64,000 nucleotides of DNA from JAZDOT01 sp043798355 (GCA_043798355.1 JAZDOT010000011.1:1-64000); one strand, 5' to 3'; numbered from the stretch's first letter, positions 16,918 to 25,334 are shown. A program made the numbers and translations. Notes: generated by a model not told the origin, from the sequence alone.

Positions 16918-17142
16918 GGATGCAAAGGGGAATGCGGGTATAAAAAAGTGCATGCACGAAAACAGAAGCGCGTTCGTGCTTCAGCGGGGAAGGGGGCCTG
17001 CGTTATTTTACGTCATGCACATGGCCCGCCTTCCGCCGTAAGCCCTTCGACTGCGCTCAGGGCAGGGAGGAGGAGAGCAAGGCCGAGGAAAAGATTCCTC
17101 TGGTGCATGTGTGGGCTTATCGTAGTGTGAACGGGATTCCTG

Positions 17143-18213
17143 TCAAGAGGGGAAGACGAGTTTTGAATCATCGAATGCAGCGATACGGATCACCGGTTCT
17201 CTGATGATCGTTCCCGCGAGTTTTGCCTCTATGCCCTGCTTCCCGAGGAGTTCCAGAGCTTTTTTCACATGCTGCTCTTCGAGGATGACGAGCATACCGC
17301 TGCCCATGTGCCATGTCCGGTATGCCTCTTCGGATGGGACATTCCCGATCCGAATCAGATCCTTCATCGCATCGTGCGGTTGCCAGAGATCAGTGAGATC
17401 GGCGCCGGTTCCGGATTTTTTGAGAATGCGCTTGAGCTTACTCGGGATGCCGCCACCGGTGATGTGCGCGAGACCTTTCACGGGGACCTTCACCGGTTCA
17501 TGATATCTCCCGATGAGATTCAATATCGCAGAGGAGTAGATGATGCTCGGGGTCAGCATCACTTTCCCCCAACTCATTTCATCCTTCCATTCTTTCTTGA
17601 ACCACTCTTTTCCGAACGCATCCGAGAGAATTTTCCGGATGAGAGAGAAGCCGTTGCTCCGCGCGACACTCTCCCTGAGGGCGATGATCGCATCGCCGGG
17701 CTTGATCAAATCTGGCTTCAAGACGCGGTCTTTGTGGACGATGCCGACGACTGTCGCGCTCCAGACGGCATGCGTGACCGCGCCGGGAACTTCCGCGATC
17801 TCCCCCGCGGGGACGGCGATCTTCTGACGTGTGCAGGCCTTCGCGAGACCGCCCATGAGAGCATCAATGATCGTTGCATCAATCTTCGGGACGTCGATAG
17901 TGTTCGTGATGGCGACGGGTTCCGCTCCCGTGCAGACGGCGTCGTCGGCGACCATGGCGGCGAGGTCGTATCCGAGAGTGTCATATGTGTTGCAGTCGAA
18001 TGCGAGATCGATCTTCGAACCGGTGGAGTCGTCGCTCACGACGAGGAACGAGTCTCCGAAATCGAGGAATCCGCCGTAGCCGTCCTTCTCCTCGACCGGC
18101 TCGCCGATCATGCCTTTGCGCGAGGCGAAGGTCGAAGCGGCATGGGCGTACGCTGCCATGGATGCCCTGTCTCCTTCGCGGATATTCACGCCGGAATCCT
18201 GATAGGTCGTCAT
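17143..18213 (-). CDS. purM: Phosphoribosylformylglycinamidine cyclo-ligase (AIR synthetase)
   Basis: 356 residues. It starts TYQDSGVNIREGD, the PurM signature, followed by DFGDSFLVVSDDSTGSK and the metal/ATP-binding MVADDAVCTGAEPV. It closes the imidazole ring of FGAM to give AIR in purine synthesis. purE, the next-but-one step in the pathway, is at 27769-28218. The ATG at 18213 lies 6 nt after a TATCCT box (18225-18220), so the mRNA is probably leaderless. Confidence 0.92.
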   Translation of the reverse strand: MTTYQDSGVNIREGDRASMAAYAHAASTFASRKGMIGEPVEEKDGYGGFLDFGDSFLVVSDDSTGSKIDLAFDCNTYDTLGYDLAAMVADDAVCTGAEPVAITNTIDVPKIDATIIDALMGGLAKACTRQKIAVPAGEIAEVPGAVTHAVWSATVVGIVHKDRVLKPDLIKPGDAIIALRESVARSNGFSLIRKILSDAFGKEWFKKEWKDEMSWGKVMLTPSIIYSSAILNLIGRYHEPVKVPVKGLAHITGGGIPSKLKRILKKSGTGADLTDLWQPHDAMKDLIRIGNVPSEEAYRTWHMGSGMLVILEEQHVKKALELLGKQGIEAKLAGTIIREPVIRIAAFDDSKLVFPS

Positions 18214-18267
18214 GGTGCAAGGATAGCAGAATCGCCGTGGGATGCGCAGTGATCCGCAATGCCTAGA

Positions 18268-18296
18268 CCTGTAGAGGCGCACCGGCGGTGCGCCTC
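18268..18296. repeat. GC-rich palindrome, copy 1
   Basis: GTAGAGGCGCACC-G-GCGGTGCGCCTC. The same palindrome is present at 54535-54562. Confidence 0.75.
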
Positions 18297-18319
18297 GCTA
18301 GACGGTTTTTTTGGTGTAG

Positions 18320-19108
18320 TCAGCTATTAATGGCTGTGATATGCACCTTCCTCCGTTTCACGCCTTCGCCGGAAGACAGCGCTTCCGCACCATGCATCCT
18401 TGCTGATTTCTGAAGCATTACCGGAGGAGGCACTGATGACGGAGAAGGGCTGCCGGAGTCGCTCGTGATCGTTCCGTTCGCGAGGTGGATGGCGCGGCAC
18501 CCGAGGAGAGAGGGGAGGGTAGGATCGCGCGTCGTTACGATGACGGTCGGGCCTTCGAGGTGGATCTCGCGCAGGATCATAGCGATTTCCGCGGCATCGC
18601 TGCGATCGAGATCGGAGAGAGGTTCGTCGGCCAGCAGGATCATCGGGGGGAGCGCGATGGCGCGCGCAAGGGCGACCTGCACTTTCTCAAAGATCGTGAG
18701 GGAGGCGGGCAGGGAATCTTTCCTGGAGAGGAGATGCAGGCGACGCAGGAGTTCCGGGATCCTGCGCATGATGATCGCGTCGGGAGCCCCCGTCACTTCC
18801 AGGGGGAGCGCGACGTTCTCCTGCACGGTGAGGTGTGCGATGAGCTGTCCGCTCTGCGGGACGATACCTACTTTCCGCCGCAGCAACCGAAGCGCCATCG
18901 GCGGGATACTCTTAAGTGCGATGCCATCTACTTCGATGCTTCCGCCCGATGGTTGTTGCAAACCGGCGAGGACACTCAGGAGCATGGATTTTCCCGATCT
19001 GCTCTTTCCGACGATGCAGACGAGTTCACCCGGATGAATGACGAGGGAAATGTCGTGCAAGGCCGTGTGGTCGTGTGCTTCGGTACTGACGTTCTTCAGA
19101 ACGAGCAT
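18320..19108 (-). CDS. ABC transporter ATP-binding protein with degenerate motifs
   Basis: 262 residues, FtsE/LolD size. Walker A is GKSRSGKS, the Q-loop is IVPQSGQL and Walker B is ILLADEPLSDLD. The signature motif, normally LSGGQ, is replaced by LTIFEKVQ, and the H-loop His is Arg (TTRDPTL). Such changes are expected to lower or change ATP hydrolysis. No permease gene is next to it. The C-terminal 45 residues are a non-conserved tail. It could be a substrate-free ABC ATPase or use a permease encoded elsewhere. The start follows a TAGGAT box by 7 nt. Confidence 0.8.
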   Translation of the reverse strand: MLVLKNVSTEAHDHTALHDISLVIHPGELVCIVGKSRSGKSMLLSVLAGLQQPSGGSIEVDGIALKSIPPMALRLLRRKVGIVPQSGQLIAHLTVQENVALPLEVTGAPDAIIMRRIPELLRRLHLLSRKDSLPASLTIFEKVQVALARAIALPPMILLADEPLSDLDRSDAAEIAMILREIHLEGPTVIVTTRDPTLPSLLGCRAIHLANGTITSDSGSPSPSSVPPPVMLQKSARMHGAEALSSGEGVKRRKVHITAINS

Positions 19109-19168
19109 GGCTGTGATCCTACCATGTCATCTCTCTGTCCGCACATCCTCCTCTCGCGTCAGACGCAT

Positions 19169-19843
19169 TCACGGTTTCCTCGCTACTACGTAGATCTCTT
19201 TACTTCGGTCGCGGCTGGCTTCCACCTGTTTCGTCTCGACGTCTTTCCAGTCGCGCTTCAGGTGGAAGAGGAACGAATCGAAATCTGCTCCCCGCAGGAC
19301 CTTCAGGACGACGCGTCCGCCGCTCTTCAGGGATCGATCTGCAATCGCGAGGACGGCTTCACTCAGCTCGACCGATTTCCACTGGTCGACGTCTTTCACG
19401 CCGCTCGTCTTCGGGGCGAGATCGGAGAGGATTAGGTCGATTGTTGAGGAAGCCGAGGAAGCCGAAGAGTCCGAAGAAACCGAGGATTTCCTTAAAGTAC
19501 GCTCTTCGGCATCTTCGGTTTCTTCTGCATCCTCGGCTTCCTTTCCAAGGATTCTCTGCATTGCCTTGAGATCCGTAATATCCGCGACGAACGTCTTGAC
19601 GCCTCTGATCGGCGCTATGGGTGTGAGGTCGATGCCGATCACTTTCCCCCGTGGACCGACTCTCTCCGCCGTGTACTGCAGCCAGCTGCCCGGCGCGGCG
19701 CCGAGGTCGAGGACGGTCATGCCGGGGGAGAGGAGGTGGCAGCGCAGGTCCAGCTCCATTAATTTATAGACCGAGCGTGCGCGGTAGCCCTCTTTGGCGG
19801 CGCGCCGGCTCCATTTGTCATTCGGGATGTAGGGTTTGGGCAT
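19169..19843 (-). CDS. rlmE: 23S rRNA (uridine-2'-O-)-methyltransferase RlmE (FtsJ)
   Basis: 224 residues. SAM-binding LDLGAAPGSWLQ and IGIDLTPI, catalytic Lys in NDKWSRRAAKEG, Asp in LILSDLAPKTSGV, Lys in VVLKVLRGAD and Glu near the end support RlmE, which methylates the ribosomal A-loop U2552. Between the SAM domain strand 4 and the LILSDLAP motif sits an insertion of about 35 residues (100-135) rich in Glu, Asp and then Ser. It is encoded by an inverted pair of 9-nt repeats (19441-19545). The repeat keeps the frame because its unit is three codons. Confidence 0.92.
   Translation of the reverse strand: MPKPYIPNDKWSRRAAKEGYRARSVYKLMELDLRCHLLSPGMTVLDLGAAPGSWLQYTAERVGPRGKVIGIDLTPIAPIRGVKTFVADITDLKAMQRILGKEAEDAEETEDAEERTLRKSSVSSDSSASSASSTIDLILSDLAPKTSGVKDVDQWKSVELSEAVLAIADRSLKSGGRVVLKVLRGADFDSFLFHLKRDWKDVETKQVEASRDRSKEIYVVARKP
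19441..19545. repeat. Inverted pair of 9-nt arrays inside rlmE
   Basis: Left arm: GAGGAAGCC, GAGGAAGCC, GAAGAGTCC, GAAGAAACC. Right arm: CTCTTCGGC, ATCTTCGGT, TTCTTCTGC, ATCCTCGGC. A spacer of about 10 nt separates them. The arms are imperfect reverse complements. Confidence 0.85.
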
Positions 19844-19861
19844 CTTCTTGAAGGAAAACAA

Positions 19862-19952
19862 AGAGGACAAAGATTACAAGGAAAACCTTTGAGATGGCAT
19901 ACAGGATACTCCTTGTACTCTTTGTAGTCCTTGTCTTCTTTGTACTCTTCAA
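19862..19952. repeat. Inverted pair of 9-nt arrays upstream of rlmE
   Basis: Left arm AAAGAGGAC, AAAGATTAC, AAGGAAAAC; right arm CTTGTACTC, TTTGTAGTC, CTTGTCTTC, TTTGTACTC; about 25 nt between. Fills the gap between rsmG and rlmE. Confidence 0.8.
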
Positions 19953-20662
19953 ATCAATGGGTGCTTCTTCGCCATCCCCACCGCTCTCGGGTACTTCTCC
20001 GCCGCTCTGAACGTCTTTTCGAAGACGACGAGCATCCGCTCCCCAAACGGGTCAGGGAGCCGGTAACGGTGCTGCTCTTTCAGGTGGCAGGAGAGCTCCG
20101 CGCGGGCGAGGAGAGACTGCTGAAGCTCTTCTTCGATGGCCGTGCTTTTCCAGAGGATCACGCTCCCCCCAACCTTTGCGAACGGGGCGCAGTATTCGAG
20201 GAGGACGTTCACGGGTGCGATGGCGCGTGCGAGGACGCAGTCGAACTGTTCGCGAAGATGGGGATCGTGTCCCAGCTCTTCGCTGCGGCCCTCGATCACC
20301 GCGCAGTTCTTCAGACCGAGAGCGGCGATGATGCGCTGTACCGCAGCGATTTTCTTGCCGGTCGCATCCATGCCGGTGAAGGAACACGTTGGCAAACAGA
20401 GGGCGAGAGGCAGCAGCGGAAAGCCGCCGCCAGTGCCGAGGTCGAGGATCTTGAGAGGGCTAAGGTTAAGGTTAGGATTGCGGGTGGGGAGAAGGTTATG
20501 GAGAACATTGGTTTCCATTACTGCCAGTGAATCCAGAATATTCCCTATCCAGCACTGTTCCTCCGTCCGGAAGGCCGAGAGGTTGATCTTCGCATTTTCT
20601 CTGAGAAACACGGAAACCAGTTCCTTGAGTTTTGTCTCTGCTGCAGCGGCGGTGATTATCAT
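19949..20662 (-). CDS. rsmG: 16S rRNA (guanine-N7-)-methyltransferase RsmG
   Basis: 237 residues. It has the RsmG pattern: NLSAFRTEEQCWIGNILDSL, the SAM site LDLGTGGGFPLLPLA, and FDCVLARAIAPV. It methylates G527 of 16S rRNA. The ATG at 20662 is preceded by 7-nt repeats (TTGATAA) that place a GATAAT box 7 nt before the start, so the repeat may be the promoter. The product of this gene normally sits beside chromosome-partition genes; here it neighbours rlmE and divergent pyrE. Confidence 0.9.
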   Translation of the reverse strand: MIITAAAAETKLKELVSVFLRENAKINLSAFRTEEQCWIGNILDSLAVMETNVLHNLLPTRNPNLNLSPLKILDLGTGGGFPLLPLALCLPTCSFTGMDATGKKIAAVQRIIAALGLKNCAVIEGRSEELGHDPHLREQFDCVLARAIAPVNVLLEYCAPFAKVGGSVILWKSTAIEEELQQSLLARAELSCHLKEQHRYRLPDPFGERMLVVFEKTFRAAEKYPRAVGMAKKHPLI

Positions 20663-20736
20663 GATGTCAATTATCAATTATCCATTCAATCGTCCGTCCT
20701 CTGTCCTTCGTCCTCTCTCTTCGCTATGCTCCGGCT

Positions 20737-21369
20737 ATGCCCCATAGCCAACGTATCGCAGAGTTACTGCTCAATATCGGAGCAGTGAAGCTCTCCGTGG
20801 ATCCGCCGTTCACGTGGACGAGCGGGATCCGCTCGCCCATCTACTGCGACAACCGGATGCTCTACTCCCATCCCGATGCGCGGGAGTTCGTCGTGCAGGC
20901 GCTGACGAACAGGGTAGGGAACCTGCATATTCCCCCCGACGTGATCGCGGGGACGGCGACGGCGGGCATCGGTTGGGCGGCGCTCGTTGCGGATCGCCTG
21001 CACTTGCCGCTCGTCTACATCCGCCACAAATCCAAGGAATACGGTGCAGGCAAGTGCGTCGAAGGCGATCTTCCGCCCGAGAAGCACGTCGCGATCGTGG
21101 AGGATCTGCTCTCCACCGGCGGCAGTGCCGTTCGCAGCGTGGAAATCCTCCGCACGGAGGGCAAGGCGTACGTGACGGACGTCGTCGCCATTTTCAGTTA
21201 CGAACTGCTTTCCTGCGGCGAGAAAGCGCAGGAGGCGAGGGTGAAATTCCACACACTCTCCACCCTCGAAATCCTCCTCGATGTGGCACTCGGGCAGGGG
21301 AGGATCACCGAAGAGGAGAGAGATATGGCTTCTGAGTTTGCCAAGGATCCTGAGCACTGGAAGAAGTGA
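20737..21369 (+). CDS. pyrE: Orotate phosphoribosyltransferase
   Basis: 210 residues. Starts MPHSQRIAELLLNIGAVKL; PRPP-binding segment AIVEDLLSTGGSAVRSVE (normally V(D/E)DLxTTGxS) and substrate segments FTWTSGIRSPIYCDNR and HKSKEYGAGK identify OPRTase, which makes OMP from orotate and PRPP. No decarboxylase domain is fused. The ATG lies 6 nt after TATGCT, giving a probable leaderless mRNA. Divergent from rsmG with a 74-bp gap. Confidence 0.93.
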   Translation: MPHSQRIAELLLNIGAVKLSVDPPFTWTSGIRSPIYCDNRMLYSHPDAREFVVQALTNRVGNLHIPPDVIAGTATAGIGWAALVADRLHLPLVYIRHKSKEYGAGKCVEGDLPPEKHVAIVEDLLSTGGSAVRSVEILRTEGKAYVTDVVAIFSYELLSCGEKAQEARVKFHTLSTLEILLDVALGQGRITEEERDMASEFAKDPEHWKK

Positions 21370-21413
21370 GGGAATGGAAGCCAAAAGAAAGAGCTTGATT
21401 ATTCTAAAAAGTA

Positions 21414-21442
21414 TTGACTATTAGTATTGTTTCCTGTATAAA
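21414..21442 (+). promoter_or_regulatory. Sigma70-type promoter for the LEPR-XLL gene
   Basis: TTGACT, 17-nt spacer, TATAAA. Predicts a start near 21449 and a leader of about 118 nt. Confidence 0.7.
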
Positions 21443-21460
21443 CTTCCGTGCATTTGAAGG

Positions 21461-21554
21461 CCGCTTGGAGACAAGCATTTTTTTGAGCGGTGCAGATGCA
21501 CAGCTCCTTGGAATCAACGGCTTTCAAGCAATTTTTTTGAGCCCATGGGGGCTC
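21461..21554 (+). promoter_or_regulatory. Structured leader with terminator-like hairpins
   Basis: GCTTG-GAGA-CAAGC followed by seven T (21463-21484); a GAGC...GCTC hairpin; CTTG...CAAG followed by seven T (about 21515-21540); and GAGCCC-ATGG-GGGCTC (21539-21554) just before the ribosome-binding site. The T-run segments CAAGCA(A)TTTTTTTGAGC are a direct repeat. May act as attenuators or a riboswitch. Confidence 0.55.
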
Positions 21555-21566
21555 GGGAGAGAGGTC

Positions 21567-24068
21567 ATGAAACGGACGACAAAGACAGCGGTGCAGCAGG
21601 GTCGGCGGAACAATTTCGTGCGTCGGTTGGGGGTGGGGTTCGAGGTGTTGGAAGACCGGCGGATGCTGGCGGCGGGTTATCCCATCTATGGTCCGCAGGT
21701 CGTCGTGACCACGCCCCACGTGTATGACCAGACGGTCAACGCGCGATACGGGGATACGGCGATCGGAGCCGAGGAAATGGTTTGCGCGGTGCAGCCGTGG
21801 ACGAATTTGAGTGCTGTCGTCTACGGCATCACCGGTGTGTTGGGGGGAGTGGATTTCGGGACACTGAGAGCCGACCTCACTGACCGCGATGGCCGGTTGG
21901 GCAATCCGGACGGGTACTACGAAACCATCGTCGCCGTCGACGAGACGGCGGAGGATGGGTCAGTGGCGTTCACCGTGGCCGACTCGTGGGGCATGCAGAT
22001 CCCTCAGCAGGGTCTGCCGCTCCAAGTGGAACTCACGTTCCACGGAAACGCTGCGGAAGGGCAGTACCGCTTGAATGAGCCCAGCTGGAAGTTGTCGAGT
22101 AATGCTGGGTTCGTGCAAGTACGGCAGTTCGGTTACAAGAACCCCGTAATTACCGTTGAGGTCTCGGCTGAGATGAAGCTGAACATCAACAGGCCGGCCA
22201 GTACGATCATCTGGCCGAATGACAATGACGTCGTTTTGGCCAACCTGGTGTTCGATGCGACCGAGAAGATCAACGTCTACTCCCTACCGGTGTTGCTGGA
22301 AGGCAACGACGGGAACGGTGTGGCCATCGACTTGTCGGGCGTGGTGGAAGATGTCGAGTTGCGGAACGTAGTGTCGGGCGTCACTGTCGATGCGAATGAT
22401 TCGATGGCGATCGACGGTGTATATCAGCTCGAGAACTTTTTCATTCCGGATGGCCAGAGCACGTGGGAACTGCGGGTCGATCTGGAAGGAGCCGCGAGCG
22501 GCACCCGCATCCGCGGGACGGAACTGAACGGTGTGGACATCAACAATCGTTGGTGGAGCGTTCGCTCCGAACAGGCCGACGGTGGTGGTCCCGTTGAGGT
22601 GGAACCCGAAGGGAGGATCAGCGGCAACTGGATGGAAGTCCAGGAGTCCCGTTTGAGTGTCTACGAGCAGTCCGGTCCGTCCATGGACACGGCGGTCGAG
22701 AACGAACGTAACGTTCTCGGCGGCATTTTCGAGGCTTACGCGGAGTATGGTGATCTGCTGGTCACCGAGGCGGTGTACAACACCCTCTTCGGGGACTGGC
22801 GAAACACCCAGAACGGGACGCTCTGGGTGGATACGGATGGCGACATGGTTACCGACACGATCGTCGAGTCGGGTGTCGCCGCGGCCACGGATGGTCGCTA
22901 CGTGTTCAGCAATTTGGCGGGCGGAGGATACGTCGTGCCGGAAGGCACCGCGGTGCAGTTCGAGTTCCGGTTCGATGTGGCGTCGTTCATTGGTCCCGAC
23001 CCCACGTTCAGTGCCGGACTCCGGTACCTTCAGGTTGAAAATCTGGAGGACGGTGCACCGGTGGACTGGGAGATCAACCACAATCCCCAGACCCTCTGGA
23101 CGTTTGTCGAGAACGGCACCTTGGAAGTGTCGCAGGCCCCGCAGTTCCCGGAACGGTACCTGCTGGGAGGAGAGCTCTCAGAACCCCTTGTGGCGGCCCG
23201 CGCCGTTGCTGGGGTCGAAGCTGCCGATGTGACCTACGTCGGTATCGACGTTGAGGGCGACTCCGGTTCGATCGACTACTTCGAGCTGAGTGTTCCCGGG
23301 GCGACGGCGCCTTTCGCGCTTGCCACGCGCTCGGGAGCCCAGACTGGCGACAATTTCGGTGCCTCCATGGCGTCCCACCAGTTTGTCATTCCAGAAGGGG
23401 ACGGATGGACGGTTCTCGTCCGGGAGTGGACCAAGAGTGATGTTGTCGGCGGAAAGTCTGGCGACTCGTTCGTGGCGGTGGTCGACAATGTTCAGGCACG
23501 CGGCGTGACCTCGTCCAACGACTATTCGACGTTGAACGTCGACATCCGCTCGCCGCAGGAAGTCGTCGTGATGTCTCAGATCACGGCGGTAACGAACGCA
23601 GGGCCTGAGACTGCGCTGATGCCGTTAGTGGAGACTGAGATCGAGATTGCCGCGATGCAGGTCACGGCGGCAACGAACGTCAACGCCAAGAACGGCGTGA
23701 ACGAAGCGGGGCCGGACACGTTGGAGTTCGTGGTCACCACGGATGCCGATGCGAGTGGTTTCGTCTTCTACAACAAAGCGAATCCTACGGTCAGCGTTCC
23801 TCCGATGTCTGTCACTCGGGTGGGGAACGTCGTAACCGTCGCGTTTGTTGGCCTCTCGTCTGGGCCGGTCGATACGTTTGTGGAGTCGGGCGGGAGCCAG
23901 ACGTTGGCGCTTAGCGCCCGCGTCAGCCCCGGGCAGTTCCTCCGAACTCAACTGTTCACGGGGGATGTGGACTGGCGGGACCACGATGCACTCGTGGACA
24001 CCCTTCTCGAGGGGCTACGCTCCTCCGAGACGGAGATCGACTTCACCGTCTTCGGTGCCATCCCCTAG
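21567..24068 (+). CDS. Large exported beta-rich protein with LEPR-XLL-type N-terminal motif
   Basis: 833 residues. The N-terminus is very basic (KRTTKTAVQQGRRNN) and carries FEVLEDRRMLA at residues 25-35, matching the LEPR-XLL motif seen mostly on planctomycete surface proteins. The rest is beta-rich with few Cys and few Lys. Segments TLWVDTDGDMVTDTIVESG, LLGGELSEP, and NAKNGVNEAG are shared with the secreted proteins at 31878-34259 and 51618-53639, so these form a paralogous family. Unlike most genes here it has a Shine-Dalgarno (GGGAGAGAGG) and a long leader. The mix suggests gene transfer or domain exchange; surface display is inferred. Confidence 0.72.
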   Translation: MKRTTKTAVQQGRRNNFVRRLGVGFEVLEDRRMLAAGYPIYGPQVVVTTPHVYDQTVNARYGDTAIGAEEMVCAVQPWTNLSAVVYGITGVLGGVDFGTLRADLTDRDGRLGNPDGYYETIVAVDETAEDGSVAFTVADSWGMQIPQQGLPLQVELTFHGNAAEGQYRLNEPSWKLSSNAGFVQVRQFGYKNPVITVEVSAEMKLNINRPASTIIWPNDNDVVLANLVFDATEKINVYSLPVLLEGNDGNGVAIDLSGVVEDVELRNVVSGVTVDANDSMAIDGVYQLENFFIPDGQSTWELRVDLEGAASGTRIRGTELNGVDINNRWWSVRSEQADGGGPVEVEPEGRISGNWMEVQESRLSVYEQSGPSMDTAVENERNVLGGIFEAYAEYGDLLVTEAVYNTLFGDWRNTQNGTLWVDTDGDMVTDTIVESGVAAATDGRYVFSNLAGGGYVVPEGTAVQFEFRFDVASFIGPDPTFSAGLRYLQVENLEDGAPVDWEINHNPQTLWTFVENGTLEVSQAPQFPERYLLGGELSEPLVAARAVAGVEAADVTYVGIDVEGDSGSIDYFELSVPGATAPFALATRSGAQTGDNFGASMASHQFVIPEGDGWTVLVREWTKSDVVGGKSGDSFVAVVDNVQARGVTSSNDYSTLNVDIRSPQEVVVMSQITAVTNAGPETALMPLVETEIEIAAMQVTAATNVNAKNGVNEAGPDTLEFVVTTDADASGFVFYNKANPTVSVPPMSVTRVGNVVTVAFVGLSSGPVDTFVESGGSQTLALSARVSPGQFLRTQLFTGDVDWRDHDALVDTLLEGLRSSETEIDFTVFGAIP

Positions 24069-24142
24069 AATTGAAAAAACCTAGTCCTGCTCTCCGCTTC
24101 GGCGGAAAGCAGAACGCTTGAAAGTCGTTTTTGAAGCATTCC

Positions 24143-24185
24143 AAGGCCGCCGCTTGTCTCCGTACGGAGATGGGCGGCCTTTTTA
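24143..24185 (+). terminator. Rho-independent terminator of the LEPR-XLL gene
   Basis: AAGGCCGCC pairs with GGCGGCCTT followed by TTT; the inner palindrome TCTCCG-TA-CGGAGA extends the stem. Confidence 0.9.
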
Positions 24186-24188
24186 TGT

Positions 24189-24322
24189 GACCTCATCCCC
24201 AGCCCTTCTCCATTGCGATGGAGAAGGGAGATGTTTTGTGGGTTGTATGTTTTCTTCTAGAGAAAAACAAACACATACAGTTCCCCTCTCCACCGCGGTG
24301 GAGAGGGGTTGGGGGTGAGGTC
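24189..24322. mobile_element. MITE-like element, copy A
   Basis: 134 bp with imperfect terminal inverted repeats of about 23 bp, starting GACCTCATCCCCAGCC and ending GGTTGGGGGTGAGGTC. Nearly identical to copy B on the other side of the DUF559 gene. Confidence 0.8.
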
Positions 24323-24369
24323 GTTGAAGGAGAGGGGTCGGGGGTGAGGTCGATGACAGTGGAGATGGA

Positions 24370-24759
24370 TTATTTGCGATGCTTATCTGTTCCATTGATC
24401 AGATGATGAATGCGTTCGAGTACGGCAGGGAGATGGTTACGCACTTCGTCATTGGTGATACGAAGAATGCTATAGCCTTCTTCGCTCAGATATTGGTCCC
24501 GTCCTGCATCGTGTTCCCTTTGTTCATGTCGTGTATGGATGGCGCCATCTACTTCCACTATCAATGAATGTTCTTTGCAGAGAAAGTCGACGACATAGGG
24601 GCCGATATTCACCTGCCTTCGGAATTTTAAACTTCGAGATCGTCTGTCGCGAAGAACAGACCAAAGGAGACACTCTTCGGGTGTCATCTCGCTTCGCAGG
24701 TTCTTGGTGAACTCACACTTGCGTTTTCGGTAGAGCCGCTCTCGTTGTTCGGAACGCAT
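24370..24759 (-). CDS. DUF559 domain protein (Vsr/restriction-endonuclease-like fold)
   Basis: 129 residues. It follows the DUF559 pattern: NLRSEMTPEECLLWSVLR, then KFRRQVNIGPYVVDFLC, EHSLIVEVDGAIH, a charged middle with DQYLSEEGYSILRITNDEV. The Asp/Glu pair in VDFLC and VEVDG fits a PD-(D/E)XK-like nuclease core. The function of DUF559 proteins is not established. The gene sits exactly between two direct copies of a MITE-like repeat (24189-24322 and 24822-24959), so it may move with, or act on, that repeat. An in-frame ATG at 24792 would add 11 residues. Confidence 0.82.
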   Translation of the reverse strand: MRSEQRERLYRKRKCEFTKNLRSEMTPEECLLWSVLRDRRSRSLKFRRQVNIGPYVVDFLCKEHSLIVEVDGAIHTRHEQREHDAGRDQYLSEEGYSILRITNDEVRNHLPAVLERIHHLINGTDKHRK

Positions 24760-24821
24760 GGAGATACCGTAGGTGGGGGAGGCACAGCACACAAGGAACA
24801 GGGAGATTTTTGTCTTCTTTC

Positions 24822-24959
24822 GACCTCATCCCCAGCCCTTCTCCATTGCGATGGAGAAGGGAGATGTTTTGTGGGTTGTATGTTTTCTTCTAGAGAAAAA
24901 CAAACAAAACACATACAGTTCCCCTCTCCACCGCGGTGGAGAGGGGTTGGGGGTGAGGT
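24822..24959. mobile_element. MITE-like element, copy B
   Basis: Same sequence and orientation as copy A, with a 5-bp insertion (AAAAC) near the middle. Ends in the inverted GGGTGAGGT. Confidence 0.8.
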
Positions 24960-25001
24960 AAGTTCCAGAGAGTGGCTTTGGGGTGAGGCAAAATAGGCAC
25001 A

Positions 25002-25030
25002 TTGCCCTCATATCCAAATCATGCTATAAT
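25002..25030 (+). promoter_or_regulatory. Sigma70-type promoter
   Basis: TTGCCC, 17-nt spacer, TATAAT, then 6 nt to the ATG at 25037: a model leaderless promoter. Confidence 0.8.
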
Positions 25031-25036
25031 ATCCTC

Positions 25037-25267
25037 ATGGCTGAAACACAAAAGACATTGTTAACTTTAGAACAGAAGGGTGCTCTGGAGCAGGGGGCCG
25101 ATCCTCAACAGGAAGTTTCGAAGACGCTCGGGGATGAGACATGGCAGAGCAGACTCGATCTTGGTGAGCTCTTGGGACTCACCGATTCTGCGCCAAGGAC
25201 CCCCGTGATGCCTTTGCCGGAAGAACCGAAGGCGATTGATGTGCAGGGCGGGAGCGTGGCGGCGTGA
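25037..25267 (+). CDS. Small hypothetical protein
   Basis: 76 residues, acidic, mostly disordered, starting MAETQKTLLTLEQKG. No family is recognised. Support comes from the good promoter with a leaderless spacing and from the codon-like composition. The start wording resembles that of the gene at 59563 (MAKKQTAESPEL), but the proteins are otherwise unlike. Convergent with pheS. Confidence 0.55.
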   Translation: MAETQKTLLTLEQKGALEQGADPQQEVSKTLGDETWQSRLDLGELLGLTDSAPRTPVMPLPEEPKAIDVQGGSVAA

Positions 25268-25285
25268 ATGAGTGATCTCTCTCAA

Positions 25286-25334
25286 AACTGCCTCAGAAAC
25301 CTCACGTCCCCCGTAAAGAACGAGCGGAGGTCGG
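25286..25334. repeat. Duplicated 3' end of pheS
   Basis: 49 bp that repeat 25364-25412 (the last codons of pheS) with one mismatch, 78 bp apart. Confidence 0.85.
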
